64,000 bases of DNA, taken from contig NZ_VCAO01000001.1 in the NCBI RefSeq assembly GCF_005884405.1, forward strand, positions 304,304-368,303. Reading direction: 5' to 3'. The DNA comes from Qipengyuania marisflavi (lineage in GTDB: Bacteria > Pseudomonadota > Alphaproteobacteria > Sphingomonadales > Sphingomonadaceae). The position numbers were made by a program, and so were the translations under genes. Below are positions 54,322 through 63,485 of the stretch, piece by piece (within the stretch, counting starts at the first letter, position 1; every line of letters begins with the position of its first letter). The notes below the pieces were generated by a model, which worked only from the letters and a program-made list of their open reading frames with translations, searched no databases and was not told the DNA's origin.

Positions 54322-54340
54322 AATCCTGTCGGGCGTACCA
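54322..54340 (+). repeat. second copy of the tRNA-Arg 3' end
   Basis: AATCCTGTCGGGCGTACCA matches 54204-54222 with a single C-to-T difference. It is preceded by a short hairpin (GCCGCC, three bases, GGCGGC at 54307-54321) and has no tRNA body upstream. Either a remnant attachment site from a lost element or a duplicated fragment. Confidence 0.55.
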
Positions 54341-54352
54341 CTATTCTCTAGC

Positions 54353-54817
54353 TCAGTTAAGCTTGTCCGGTGGCGAAACCGGGAACAGGATCGGCGCAAC
54401 TCCGATGCCCTCGCCCGCCATTTCCTCGGCTTCGGCTCGGGTGGCCTGTCCGTGGATCGGAGCTTCCGTTTCCTCGCCATAATGCATCGACCGCGCTTTT
54501 TCAGCGAAGCTGCTGCCGACCCAAGTGCTCTTTTCCAATGCCTTGGCCTGCGCCTCGGCAAGCGCCTTAAAGGCCTTCTGCACCGCAGGCGGCATGGGTT
54601 GGTTAGCCAACTGGTGTTCTTGCTGTGGCTTCTCTGCCGGAGCAGTGTTGGCCTTCGCCGGGACAGAGGGCGCCATGGGCGCCTTGCCAATGCGTTCGCT
54701 GCCGCAATGCGGGCAGCTTACCAGACCGCGCTGCTGCTGCGCCGCATAGTCTTCTGACGAGCCGAACCAGCCTTCGAAGCGGTGGCCTTCATCACAGGAA
54801 AGGTCGAAAACGATCAT
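54353..54817 (-). CDS. DUF1178-family protein
   Basis: About 154 residues. The start MIVFDLSCDEGHRFEGWFGSSEDYAAQQQRG matches this family's conserved N-terminus, followed by a CPHCGSERIGK motif that with the first cysteine could bind zinc. A Pro/Ala/Gln-rich linker and a C-terminal helix region (YGEETEAPIHGQATRAEAEEMAGEG) complete it. The function is not known. It is 7 bases downstream of the nitrilase gene. Confidence 0.82.
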   Translation of the reverse strand: MIVFDLSCDEGHRFEGWFGSSEDYAAQQQRGLVSCPHCGSERIGKAPMAPSVPAKANTAPAEKPQQEHQLANQPMPPAVQKAFKALAEAQAKALEKSTWVGSSFAEKARSMHYGEETEAPIHGQATRAEAEEMAGEGIGVAPILFPVSPPDKLN

Positions 54818-54824
54818 GGCAAGC

Positions 54825-55640
54825 CTATGTGCTGATTGGACGGCGGTTGGCAAGGCTGGGCACCTGACGGCGAACCTCCGCAATCCGTGCCGCATCGATC
54901 TCGGCAAAGCCAAGGCCCGGCTCGTCCCCGCTCATATCGAGCAGCACTTCGCCCCACGGATCAACCACCAGACTGTGCCCGTAGGTACAGCGGCCATCGG
55001 CATGCTCGCCCACCTGAGCCGCCGCCACGACATAAGCGCTGGCTTCGATGGCACGCGCGCGCTGGAGGACGTGCCAGTGTGCTTCGCCAGTGGGGACGGT
55101 GAAGGCGGCGGGTATCGCGATCACATCGCAGGCTTCCCTTCCAAGCGCCTCAAACAACGCAGGAAAGCGCAAATCGTAGCATACGGTCAGACCCAGCCTG
55201 CCTGCTGGGGTCTGCGCGGTCACTATGCGGTCCCCAGCACGATAGGAATTGGACTCTCGCCAGCTCTCGCCGCTTTCCAGATCGACATCGAACATGTGCA
55301 TCTTGTCATATCGGGCAGCCACTTCGCCCATATCATCGATAACAAAACTGCGGTTTGCCCAGCCCCCCTGCCCGTGGCCGATCGCTAGCGAGCCAAGCGC
55401 GACCCACAGGCTATGCTTGGCAGCGGCCTCGCGTACCTGGGACAGTACAATGTCTTCTGCCTCTTTGGCGATATTGGCCGCAGCACGTTTGCGATCACGG
55501 TCGAGCAGCCCGGACATTTCGGGAGTGAACAGTACCTCTGCCCCCTCGCCCGCTGCGCGCTCACACGCGTCAGTCAGGCAATTGGCATTTGCCTCGGGAT
55601 CAATCCCGGAGGTCATTTGCAGGACGGCAATGCGGGTCAT
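54825..55640 (-). CDS. carbon-nitrogen hydrolase (nitrilase superfamily, Nit-like)
   Basis: 271 residues with the Glu-Lys-Cys triad of the nitrilase fold: Glu in VLFTPEMSGLLDRD, Lys in YDKMHMFDVDLESG, and Cys in LTVCYDLRFPALFEAL. The start is directly after the grxC stop. Members of this branch (Nit1/NitB-like) repair deaminated glutathione or hydrolyse omega-amides; a link to the adjacent glutaredoxin would fit that but is inference. Confidence 0.85.
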   Translation of the reverse strand: MTRIAVLQMTSGIDPEANANCLTDACERAAGEGAEVLFTPEMSGLLDRDRKRAAANIAKEAEDIVLSQVREAAAKHSLWVALGSLAIGHGQGGWANRSFVIDDMGEVAARYDKMHMFDVDLESGESWRESNSYRAGDRIVTAQTPAGRLGLTVCYDLRFPALFEALGREACDVIAIPAAFTVPTGEAHWHVLQRARAIEASAYVVAAAQVGEHADGRCTYGHSLVVDPWGEVLLDMSGDEPGLGFAEIDAARIAEVRRQVPSLANRRPIST

Positions 55641-55904
55641 TCAGCCACCAAGCAGCGCATCAAGCTTGCCATCTCTCTCCAGTGAAGCGAGCTGGTCGGA
55701 TCCGCCGATGTGGTTATCACCGATGAAAATCTGCGGGACTGTCCGGGCATTTGGCGCACGCTGAACCATCTCATCGCGCTTGGGGCCACCCATCGTGATG
55801 TCGTGCTCGGTATATTCGGCCCCCTTCTCGTCCAGCAGCCGTTTTGCGCGGAAGCAATAACCGCAGCCGAACTTGGTGTAGATGTCGATTTGAGGTTGGC
55901 TCAT
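55641..55904 (-). CDS. grxC: glutaredoxin 3
   Basis: Thiol-disulfide oxidoreductase using glutathione, 87 residues. The active site is CGYC in FGCGYCFRAKRLLDEKG, with the TVPQIFIGDNHIGGSDQL cis-proline/glutathione-binding block after it. It is directly followed by the nitrilase-family gene, with the stop abutting the start. The family usually has CPYC; the Gly variant is also common in Alphaproteobacteria. Confidence 0.92.
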   Translation of the reverse strand: MSQPQIDIYTKFGCGYCFRAKRLLDEKGAEYTEHDITMGGPKRDEMVQRAPNARTVPQIFIGDNHIGGSDQLASLERDGKLDALLGG

Positions 55905-55945
55905 ATATGCTTCCTATTTGGTGGTGACGGGGCGATAATTACCGT

Positions 55946-55973
55946 CTTGAACGATGCTGTCTCACACCTATCT
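55946..55973 (+). promoter_or_regulatory. RpoH (sigma-32)-like promoter of the small heat-shock gene
   Basis: CTTGAA at 55946-55951, a 15-base spacer, then CCTATCT at 55967-55973. The boxes fit the heat-shock sigma factor consensus (CTTGAA and a CCnnAT/CCTATnT-type -10). The start of transcription would fall near 55980, at the first of the three 5'-UTR hairpins. Confidence 0.7.
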
Positions 55974-55979
55974 TGAACG

Positions 55980-56059
55980 TGTCGCTGCTCGGTAGCGGCG
56001 ACGCAAGGTGCCTGTTCGGGCCTTGCTAAGTCAAATTGCTCAGAAGAGGATTTGTTTCG
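55980..56059 (+). ncRNA. ROSE-like RNA thermometer in the hsp20 leader
   Basis: The leader folds into three consecutive hairpins. The first pairs GTCGCTGCT (55981-55989) with AGCGGCGAC, nine pairs including one T-G. The second pairs GCAAGG with CCTTGC. The third (56032-56054) pairs CAAAUU-CUC with GAG-GAUUUG around an AGAA loop, leaving one G (56038) bulged. This last stem covers the AGAGGA ribosome-binding site, and the UUGCU:AGGA pairing with a bulged G is the mark of ROSE thermometers. Melting on heating would expose the site and allow translation. Confidence 0.75.
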
Positions 56060-56530
56060 ATGAACCGTCTTGATTTTACACCCTATCGCCGTTCCACTGT
56101 CGGTTTCGACCGTCTGTTCGACCTTATGGAACGCCAGGCGCGCAGTGCTGGCGGCGACAATTATCCGCCCTTTAACATCGAACGCCGCGGCGATGACGAT
56201 TATCGCATCACTCTGGCGGTTGCCGGTTTTCGCGAGGAAGACCTCGACATTGTGGCGCAGCAGAACCTGCTGACAGTGCAAGGCCGGAAGCGCGATGAAT
56301 TGTGTGATGGCGAAATGCTGCACATCGGCATCGCCAATCGCGGGTTTGAGCGCCGGTTTGAACTGGCTGATTTCGTGCGCGTCGAGAAAGCCGATCTGGC
56401 CGATGGCCTGCTGGTGATTGATCTGCTGCGCGAAGTGCCCGACGCGATGAAGCCGAAGAAGGTGGCGATTGGCGGCCAGAAACCGCTCGAAGTCGTCAAG
56501 GACAATAGCGACGACAGCGCGGCGGCCTGA
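56060..56530 (+). CDS. Hsp20-family small heat-shock protein (IbpA-like)
   Basis: Holdase chaperone, 156 residues, that keeps unfolded proteins soluble. The N-terminal arm has FDRLFDLMERQARS, the alpha-crystallin domain spans about 35-130 with YPPFNIERRGDDDYRITLAVAGFREEDLDIV and RGFERRFELADFVRVEKADLADGLLVIDL, and the C-terminal tail is acidic/Ala-rich without a strong I-x-I. The ATG at 56060 lies 9 bases after AGAGGA. Heat control is suggested by both the RpoH-like promoter and the ROSE-like leader. Confidence 0.93.
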   Translation: MNRLDFTPYRRSTVGFDRLFDLMERQARSAGGDNYPPFNIERRGDDDYRITLAVAGFREEDLDIVAQQNLLTVQGRKRDELCDGEMLHIGIANRGFERRFELADFVRVEKADLADGLLVIDLLREVPDAMKPKKVAIGGQKPLEVVKDNSDDSAAA

Positions 56531-56566
56531 ACCCACCGCTTACGAAAAATGCGTTGAAAATGAATA

Positions 56567-56594
56567 GGGGGCGAAACCTTGCGGCTTCGCCCCC
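56567..56594 (+). terminator. hairpin after the small heat-shock gene
   Basis: GGGGGCGAA (56567-56575) pairs perfectly with TTCGCCCCC (56586-56594), nine pairs around a 10-base loop, 37 bases after the stop. There is no T-run directly after it, so its strength as a terminator is unsure. Confidence 0.6.
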
Positions 56595-56742
56595 GCGACG
56601 CTTAACGCCGCCTAGCCTCAAACTCGGCCGTCCGGGTCGCAGAAGACAGCCGGCTTCGAGGCAAGCCCCACAACTTGCCGATGCGGCAAAAACCCTGATG
56701 TCGCCTGGGCTTTTGCGACAACAAAAGGATAATGCAGCAAAT

Positions 56743-56774
56743 ATATCAAAAGATAAACCCGCCTATTTCGGCGG
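56743..56774 (-). terminator. probable intrinsic terminator of pyrG
   Basis: On the minus strand CCGCC, a six-base loop, GGCGG (56759-56774), followed by a T-rich run TTTATCTTTT. It lies about 90 bases after the pyrG stop. The remaining part of this 335-base gap (56531-56865) shows no gene. Confidence 0.6.
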
Positions 56775-56865
56775 TGGGCAGCTAGCTGTCGCGCCGTTAC
56801 AAAATTTCTGGAAATAACCATGTATTTACAACAGGCTTACCATCTAAGCCGTGTTGAAAATAAAT

Positions 56866-58500
56866 TCAGACGAGGCGTGCTTGCTCCAGAGCAGCACGCA
56901 CGAAGCCCGCAAACAGCGGATGCGGTTCGAAGGGCCGCGATTTCAGCTCTGGATGGAACTGGACGCCCACGAACCACGGATGGTCCGGCCGCTCTACGAT
57001 TTCCGGAAGGAGACCATCGGGCGACATCCCTGAGAATATCAGGCCATTCTGCTCCAGCGGTGCGACATAAGCGCCATTGACCTCGTAACGATGCCGGTGA
57101 CGCTCGGAGATCATCACAGCGCCGCCATAGATCGCCGAAACCTGGCTGTTGCCCGACAGTTTCGCGTCGTAAGCGCCCAAACGCATGGTCCCGCCCAGAT
57201 CACCGCCCGCTTCGCGTTCTTGCAGACCCTCTTCGCTCATCCATTCAGTAATGATCCCGACGACCGGTTCACTGGTGTCGCCAAATTCGCTTGATGAGGC
57301 GTTTTCAATGCCGGCAGCGCGGGCGCCCTCAATACAGGCCATCTGCATTCCCAGACATATCCCGAAGAAGGGCACCTTGCGTTCACGTGCAAAGCGGACT
57401 GCGGCAATTTTGCCTTCCGAACCGCGTTCGCCAAAGCCGCCCGGCACCAGAATACCGTGCAGCGGCTCAAGCTGGGCGGCGATATCGCTATCACCCTGCG
57501 CAAAGACCTCCGCATCGATCCAGCGGATTTTAACGCGGACACGGTTAGCCATCCCGCCATGCGCCAGCGCTTCGTTGAGTGATTTGTAGGCGTCCTGCAG
57601 ACCGACGTATTTGCCGACAACGCCAATCGTTACTTCACCCTCTGGGTTCGAATGGCGATCCACCACATCATACCAGCGCGTCAAATCAGGTTCGGGCGCA
57701 TCAGTGATCCCGAAGCTGCGCAGCACTTCGCTATCCAGCCCCTCACCGTGATATTGCAGCGGGACCGAGTAAATGGATGTTGCATCAAGCGCGGGGATCA
57801 CCGCTTCGGCGCGCACATTGCAGAACTGAGCAATCTTGCGGCGATCGCTTTCGGGGATTGGATGTTCCGCGCGGCACAACAACACGTCAGGCTTGATACC
57901 CAGGCTGGCCAGTTCACGCACCGAATGCTGCGTCGGCTTGGTTTTCAACTCTCCGGCCGCCGCGATGTAGGGGACCAGCGTCACGTGGACGCTGACCGAT
58001 TGCATCGGCTCAAGCTCGTTACGCAGCTGGCGGATCGCCTCCATAAACGGCAGGCTCTCGATATCGCCGACAGTGCCGCCAATTTCGCACAGAATGAAAT
58101 CATGGTCGGCCTGATCGGCCAACGCGAATTCCTTGATCGCGTCGGTCACATGCGGGACCACCTGCACGGTCGCCCCCAGATAATCGCCGCGGCGTTCCTT
58201 GGCGATGATCTGCTGGTAAATCCGGCCCGAGGTGACATTGTCCGCCTGCCGCGCCGATACGCCGGTGAAGCGTTCATAATGGCCGAGATCCAGATCGGTC
58301 TCTGCGCCATCGTCAGTGACGTAAACTTCGCCATGCTGGTACGGGCTCATCGTGCCCGGATCGACGTTAAGATACGGATCGAACTTGCGAATCCGGACCT
58401 TGTAGCCGCGCGCCTGCAGCAAGGCTGCAAGCGATGCTGCCATGAGACCTTTGCCGAGCGAGGAGACCACGCCGCCGGTGATGAAAATATACCGCGTCAT
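56866..58500 (-). CDS. pyrG: CTP synthase
   Basis: Makes CTP from UTP using glutamine, 544 residues. The N-terminal amidoligase begins [25 protein letters not shown] with the P-loop and has [32 protein letters not shown]. The C-terminal glutamine amidotransferase has the catalytic Cys in [18 protein letters not shown] and the His/Glu in [12 protein letters not shown]. The length is standard for the family. It lies 105 bases downstream of secG; both follow the same strand. Confidence 0.96.
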   Translation of the reverse strand: MTRYIFITGGVVSSLGKGLMAASLAALLQARGYKVRIRKFDPYLNVDPGTMSPYQHGEVYVTDDGAETDLDLGHYERFTGVSARQADNVTSGRIYQQIIAKERRGDYLGATVQVVPHVTDAIKEFALADQADHDFILCEIGGTVGDIESLPFMEAIRQLRNELEPMQSVSVHVTLVPYIAAAGELKTKPTQHSVRELASLGIKPDVLLCRAEHPIPESDRRKIAQFCNVRAEAVIPALDATSIYSVPLQYHGEGLDSEVLRSFGITDAPEPDLTRWYDVVDRHSNPEGEVTIGVVGKYVGLQDAYKSLNEALAHGGMANRVRVKIRWIDAEVFAQGDSDIAAQLEPLHGILVPGGFGERGSEGKIAAVRFARERKVPFFGICLGMQMACIEGARAAGIENASSSEFGDTSEPVVGIITEWMSEEGLQEREAGGDLGGTMRLGAYDAKLSGNSQVSAIYGGAVMISERHRHRYEVNGAYVAPLEQNGLIFSGMSPDGLLPEIVERPDHPWFVGVQFHPELKSRPFEPHPLFAGFVRAALEQARLV

Positions 58501-58605
58501 GGGGGCCGAGCCTTAAGCTTGCATGGGGGGATGGCGCAAGGGCAAACGCACCGGATCGCGCAGGTAAGCCTGCACAATCCACAGCGCTGCTATGCGAAGT
58601 TTGGT

Positions 58606-58965
58606 TTAACCGGCGACTTCGGCCAGCGGATCATCGCTGGGTACCGGTTCAGCCGGAGCCTGTCCGGGAGCCGCCAGCGGATCGGCAGGAGCAGCCGGAG
58701 CAACCGAGCGGTCAAGCGTCGATTCGATGGCATCGGTGCTGCTCGAATCGACAGCCACAGCCGCCAATGCAATCGACAGCACCACGAAAGCCACCGCCAG
58801 CCAGCGGGTCGAACGCGTCAGAAAATCCGCCGCACCGCGCGCGCTGAGCATTCCCGAAGGACTGCCGCCAATGCCAAGGCCCCCGCCTTCCGAGCGCTGC
58901 ATCAGGATCACGCCGACAAGTACGGCGGCGACAACGGCCTGGAGGACGGTCAGGAAAAGGAACAT
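58606..58965 (-). CDS. secG: SecG preprotein translocase subunit
   Basis: Small inner-membrane component of SecYEG, 119 residues. Two hydrophobic segments (LFLTVLQAVVAAVLVGVILMQ and RWLAVAFVVLSIALAAVAV) flank a glycine-rich cytoplasmic loop with RSEGGGLGIGGSPSGMLSARGAADFLTRSTRW, which is the family signature. The C-terminal tail is Pro/Ala-rich and longer than in E. coli. It stands between tpiA and pyrG, a frequent alphaproteobacterial order. Confidence 0.9.
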   Translation of the reverse strand: MFLFLTVLQAVVAAVLVGVILMQRSEGGGLGIGGSPSGMLSARGAADFLTRSTRWLAVAFVVLSIALAAVAVDSSSTDAIESTLDRSVAPAAPADPLAAPGQAPAEPVPSDDPLAEVAG

Positions 58966-59047
58966 GGGCGTAATCTACTTTCGGGAAGTGCGGATACAGC
59001 GCATTTAAGCGTCTAGTGTGTGAACGGCAAGGTTTCGCCGAACCGAA

Positions 59048-59809
59048 TCAGCCTTCGGCTACCTCGGCAGCAGCGACTACGATGCCCAGAAAGCTCTCGG
59101 CAGTCAGGCTGGCGCCGCCAACTAGTGCGCCGCCAACTTCCTCAGTGGCCAGAATTTCGCCAGCGTTTTCAGGCTTTACCGAACCGCCGTAAAGGATACG
59201 CACATCGGGTGACTGATCGGGGCCATAGGTTTCATCGATCAGGCCGCGAATGGCTTTGTGCATTGCTGCGATGTCCTTGGTGGTCGCGGTGCGGCCGGTG
59301 CCGATGGCCCAGATTGGCTCGTAAGCAACCGAAAGCCGCTCCCCAGCATCGTCGATCTTGGGCAGGCTGGCGCGCAACTGGTCCAGAACGAATTGCTCAG
59401 CCTGACCGGCATCGCGGGTTTCCAGCGTTTCGCCGCAGCACAGGATGATCCGCAGGCCCGCTTCCAAGGCACTGGCGATCTTGGCGTTGATCAATTCGGC
59501 CTGTTCGGCATGGTCCTGCCGACGTTCGCTGTGGCCAAGAATCACGAATTTCGCACCCGAATCGGCAATCATTGACGCAGCGATATCGCCCGTGTGCGCG
59601 CCTTCTTCACCCGGATGACAATCCTGCGCACCAACGCCGATCTGCCCCGCTTCACGGCTGACCGCGTGAATCAACGTGTATGGGGGCGCCAGCGCAACTT
59701 CGACCTTCATGGTCCGCTGCGCCCCGCGATCAATCGCCCGCGCTTCGGAAAGCGTCGTGCGCGAGCCGTTCATTTTCCAGTTGCCAACGATATAGGGCCG
59801 TTCGGCCAT
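59048..59809 (-). CDS. tpiA: triosephosphate isomerase
   Basis: Interconverts dihydroxyacetone phosphate and glyceraldehyde 3-phosphate; 253 residues. Catalytic residues are Lys in YIVGNWKMNG, His in FVILGHSERR and Glu in SVAYEPIWAIGTG. LYGGSVKPENAGEI forms the phosphate site. The start MAERPYIVGNWKMNG (59809) is preferred; the frame opens to 59851. The adjacent 212-base gap is divergent with the PpiD-like gene and holds one stem (59913-59935) with no T-run. Confidence 0.95.
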   Translation of the reverse strand: MAERPYIVGNWKMNGSRTTLSEARAIDRGAQRTMKVEVALAPPYTLIHAVSREAGQIGVGAQDCHPGEEGAHTGDIAASMIADSGAKFVILGHSERRQDHAEQAELINAKIASALEAGLRIILCCGETLETRDAGQAEQFVLDQLRASLPKIDDAGERLSVAYEPIWAIGTGRTATTKDIAAMHKAIRGLIDETYGPDQSPDVRILYGGSVKPENAGEILATEEVGGALVGGASLTAESFLGIVVAAAEVAEG

Positions 59810-60021
59810 TAGATACGTCCTGTCGTATTTGTCGATATGGGGAAGCCGCACGCTATTAGGTCGGTGGGCTGTGCTCCGCTAGAGAAGGATTGCTCATCCG
59901 TCAAAACCCTTTGCGACCTGTTGCGGGGAGGTCGCAGGGCGGATAAAGCGCGTCGCTCACTCCTTGCAGACCGCATTACCGCGGCGCGCACCACCGATTC
60001 AGCACGGGATCGCCCGAAGTT

Positions 60022-61959
60022 ATGTTCCAGTTTTTTCGCAATTTCTTCAAAACCAAGGTCGGCATGGTCATCGCGCTGGCGTTTCTGGGCCTGATCGCGG
60101 TCGCCTTTGCCAGCGCCGATGTGTCGAGCAGCGGTTCGTTTGGCGGCATCGCAGGCGGCGACCGCGTCGCGGTGGTGGGTGACGAGAAGATTGGCACTGC
60201 CGATCTCTCCAAGGCTGCCAGCAACGCACTGGACCGGGCGCGGCGCGAGGATCCGACGATCTCGATGCAGTCGTTCCTTGCCGAAGGCGGAATGAGCGAG
60301 ACGATGAATGCGCTGATCGATCGCTATGCCATTCGCGGTTACGCCCGCGAGCATGGCCTGCGGGCGGGCGATAATCTGGTGAACAGCGAAATCCGCTCCA
60401 TCCCGGCTTTCCGCGGTGCCGATGGCAATTTCAGCGAGGACACCTATCGTCAGGTGCTGGCGCAGCAGCGTATCAGCGATGCCGAGGCGCGTGCCGATTT
60501 ATCCACGGGTCTGATCGCCCAGCAATTGTTTATCCCGACCACCAGCAGCGCGACCATGCCGGACAGCGTGGCCTACCGCTATGCGCAATTGTTCAAGGAA
60601 CGCCGCAAGGGCAGCATTGCCACGCTGCCATCTGCTGCATTCGCGCCAAAGGGCAAGCCGTCGCAGGCGCAGTTGAAGGCCTATTACGATAGCAACCGCG
60701 CGATGTTCGTCCGCCCCGAGCGCCGCGTAATCCGTTACGCCATCTTCGATGCCGATTCGCTGGGCGACCGCATTGAACCCACCGCTGCCGAGATTGCCGC
60801 ACGTTATAAACGCGATGCCAAACTCTATGCGGGCGGTGAGACGCGCAGCTTTACGCAGCTGATCGTACCGACCGAAGCTGCGGCCAAGACAATCCGTGAC
60901 AGGATCGCTGGTGGCGGATCGCTGGAAACAGCTGCACGCGAAGCCGGTTTGCGCGCTGCCCCCGTCACAGATGCCGAGCGTGAGACGATTACATCGCAAG
61001 CTTCGGCAGCTGTTGCCCAGGCCTATTTTTCGGCGTCCGAGGGTGCGATCAGCCAGCCAGCACGCAGTGCATTGGGCTGGCATCTTGCACGGATCGACAA
61101 GATCGAAAAAGTTACGGCACGCACACTTGCGCAGGCGCGCGGTGAGATTACCGACGCAATCCGTGCTGAAAAACGCGTGAGTGTGCTGGCGGATCGCGCG
61201 ATCCAGATCGAAGAGCAGTTCGCCGATGGCGCAACGCTGTCCGAGGTGGCTGACGAGTTTAAGCTCAAAGTCATTGCAACCAAGCCGGTCATCGCCACTG
61301 GCCAGATCTATGGCACAGCGGGTGAAACCGCTCCGGCTGTGCTCGCCCCCGCGCTCGCAACCGCTTTCCAGATGGAAGAGGAAGAGGCTGAGGTTGCTCC
61401 GGTGTCGGGCGGCGCGGCCTATCTGGTCTATGATGTGACTGACATCGTCCCTGCCGCAACCGCACCGCTCGCCCAGATTGCCAAAGAGGTCGAGGGCGCA
61501 TGGCGGCTGGACCATGGTGCCAAGGGAGCCAAAGCCGCTGCCGACCGCATTCTGGCACGCGTTGCCAAGGGGCAGACACTTGCTGCCGCTGTTTCCGCCG
61601 AGAAAGTTGGAGCTCTGAAGGTCGAGCCGGTCAGCCTGACCCGCGAAGATCTGGCCCGGCAGGCAGCGCAGCGGATTCCTCCGGCAATTGCTTTGCTGTT
61701 CAGCATGGCCGACGGCACGACCAAGAAGCTGGAGGCGTCTGGCCGTCTTGGCTGGCTGGTTATCGACCTCGACGATGTGGCGATGGACACGCTGGACAAG
61801 GACGATCCATTGGTGGCGCAGGCCAAGCAGCAGCTCGGCCCGGTGATCGGTGATGAATACAGCGCTCAGCTGCGCACCGCGATGCGTCAGGCGATGGGTG
61901 TCGAGCGCAATCCGGCAGCCATCGAAGCGGTCAGCAAACAGCTTACCGGCGCGAACTGA
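60022..61959 (+). CDS. PpiD-like periplasmic peptidyl-prolyl isomerase/chaperone
   Basis: Membrane-anchored periplasmic folding factor, 645 residues. The N-terminus (MFQFFRNFFKTKVGMVIALAFLGLIAVAFA) is a single inner-membrane helix. A SurA-N-like chaperone region follows (about 50-200, ISMQSFLAEGGMSETMNALIDRYAIR), then a parvulin-type PPIC region (about 250-370, YAGGETRSFTQLIVPTEAAAKTIRDRIAGG ... ALGWHLARIDKIEKVT) in which key residues look degenerate. Homologues help outer-membrane protein folding. It is followed by trpE after 8 bases. Confidence 0.9.
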   Translation: MFQFFRNFFKTKVGMVIALAFLGLIAVAFASADVSSSGSFGGIAGGDRVAVVGDEKIGTADLSKAASNALDRARREDPTISMQSFLAEGGMSETMNALIDRYAIRGYAREHGLRAGDNLVNSEIRSIPAFRGADGNFSEDTYRQVLAQQRISDAEARADLSTGLIAQQLFIPTTSSATMPDSVAYRYAQLFKERRKGSIATLPSAAFAPKGKPSQAQLKAYYDSNRAMFVRPERRVIRYAIFDADSLGDRIEPTAAEIAARYKRDAKLYAGGETRSFTQLIVPTEAAAKTIRDRIAGGGSLETAAREAGLRAAPVTDAERETITSQASAAVAQAYFSASEGAISQPARSALGWHLARIDKIEKVTARTLAQARGEITDAIRAEKRVSVLADRAIQIEEQFADGATLSEVADEFKLKVIATKPVIATGQIYGTAGETAPAVLAPALATAFQMEEEEAEVAPVSGGAAYLVYDVTDIVPAATAPLAQIAKEVEGAWRLDHGAKGAKAAADRILARVAKGQTLAAAVSAEKVGALKVEPVSLTREDLARQAAQRIPPAIALLFSMADGTTKKLEASGRLGWLVIDLDDVAMDTLDKDDPLVAQAKQQLGPVIGDEYSAQLRTAMRQAMGVERNPAAIEAVSKQLTGAN

Positions 61960-61967
61960 GGCAGCTC

Positions 61968-63485
61968 TTGGCTGACGGGCTTCAAGGCGCAGCACCGGCG
62001 GTCAAGGAACTTGCCGCCGGGCGGCCCGCGCTGGTCTGGCGCAAGGTGGTTGCCGACTGTCTGACGCCGGTGGGCGCGGCGGCGGCGCTGATGGTCGACG
62101 GACGCGGTGATTTCCTGCTCGAATCAGTTGAGGGCGGCGAAGTCCGCGGACGCTATAGCCTGCTCGGCCTCGACCCCGATCTGGTGTTCCGTGCCAGTGG
62201 GGAAACTGCCGAGACAAACCCAAGCTGGCAGACCGACCGGGAGGGTTTCAAACCTAGCGAAAACGGCGCGCTTGCGGCCTTGCGGGCGCTGGTCGAGCAA
62301 TGCCGCTGCGATGTTCCGGACGATTTGCCCCCGGTGCTGGCCTGTCTGGTCGGCTATTTCGGATATGAGACAATCGGACTGGTCGAAAAGCTGCCCCGCG
62401 CGGCGCATGATCCGCTGGGCGTGCCCGATATGCTGTTCGTGCGGCCCACCGTCATTCTGGTCTTCGACCGCCTGACCGATGAGATGATCTGTGTTGCCCC
62501 GGTGTGGCCCGGTGTGGCAAGCGCTACCGGACAGGCAATCGAGCACGCGGGTGATCGGATTGACGAAACTCTGCGCCAGCTCGCCGGGACCGCGCTGCCA
62601 CTTTCAGCAGGCGGCACCAATCACCCCGAACCCGCACTGACGCCGCAGCTTGATGCCTCGACCTATGAAGCGATGGCGCTGAAGGCGAAGGACTACATCG
62701 CAGCTGGCGACATCTTTCAGGTGGTGCTGTCGCAGCGCTTTACCTGCCCCTTCACCCTCCCCGCACTCGACCTCTATCGCGCTCTGCGCCGAGTAAACCC
62801 CTCCCCCTTCCTGTTCTTCCTCGACCTGCCTGGCTTTGCGCTAGTCGGTTCCAGTCCAGAAATTCTTGTTCGCGTGCGCGGCGGTGAAGTCACCGTCCGG
62901 CCCATTGCCGGCACCCGCCCGCGCGGTGCCACGCCAGAGGCTGACCGCGCCGCAGAGGCATCATTGCGCGCCGATCCCAAGGAATGCGCCGAACACCTCA
63001 TGCTGCTCGATCTGGGACGCAATGACGTGGGCCGCGTCGCGCAGGGCGGCAGCGTCACTGTCACCGATAGCTTTACGGTCGAACGCTATAGCCATGTCAT
63101 GCATATGGTCAGCAATGTGACGGGCCAGCTCAGCCCCGAACATGACGCTATCGACGCGCTGTTCGCTGGCTTCCCCGCTGGCACCGTCAGCGGCGCACCA
63201 AAGATCCGCGCCTGCCAGATCATTGCCGAGCTGGAGAGCGATACACGCGGGCCATATGCGGGCGGAGTCGGCTATTTCGCCCCCGATGGATCGGTGGACA
63301 GCTGCATTGTGCTGCGTACCGGATTGCTAAAAGATGGAATTTTGCACGTACAGGCCGGTGCAGGGATAGTCGCGGACAGCGATCCGGCATATGAACAGCG
63401 TGAATGCGAAGCCAAGGCCGGAGCGCTGCTCGCCGCAGCCAAAGAAGCCGTCCGCTTCGCGCAGGAGCCCAGTTTCGGACAATGA
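61968..63485 (+). CDS. trpE: anthranilate synthase component I
   Basis: First step of tryptophan synthesis, chorismate to anthranilate; 505 residues. The N-terminal domain with the feedback site has LLESVEGGEVRGRYSLLG. The chorismate-binding C-terminal domain has VVLSQRF, SSPEILVRV, PIAGTRPRGAT, DLGRNDVGRVA, GTVSGAPKIRACQII and VGYFAPDGSVDSCIVLRT. It starts at TTG. No TrpG is seen within the window; it may lie downstream of the next gene. The stop overlaps that gene by ATGA. Confidence 0.95.
   Translation: MADGLQGAAPAVKELAAGRPALVWRKVVADCLTPVGAAAALMVDGRGDFLLESVEGGEVRGRYSLLGLDPDLVFRASGETAETNPSWQTDREGFKPSENGALAALRALVEQCRCDVPDDLPPVLACLVGYFGYETIGLVEKLPRAAHDPLGVPDMLFVRPTVILVFDRLTDEMICVAPVWPGVASATGQAIEHAGDRIDETLRQLAGTALPLSAGGTNHPEPALTPQLDASTYEAMALKAKDYIAAGDIFQVVLSQRFTCPFTLPALDLYRALRRVNPSPFLFFLDLPGFALVGSSPEILVRVRGGEVTVRPIAGTRPRGATPEADRAAEASLRADPKECAEHLMLLDLGRNDVGRVAQGGSVTVTDSFTVERYSHVMHMVSNVTGQLSPEHDAIDALFAGFPAGTVSGAPKIRACQIIAELESDTRGPYAGGVGYFAPDGSVDSCIVLRTGLLKDGILHVQAGAGIVADSDPAYEQRECEAKAGALLAAAKEAVRFAQEPSFGQ

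Noticed and set aside
57652-59016. Long plus-strand open frame opposite pyrG and secG
   Set aside because: Both genes are clear on the minus strand and the opposite frame spans their boundary without recognisable motifs.
59913-59935. GCGACCT/AGGTCGC stem in the tpiA/PpiD-like gap
   Set aside because: No T-run follows and it resembles no known leader or riboswitch, so I note it only as a stem.
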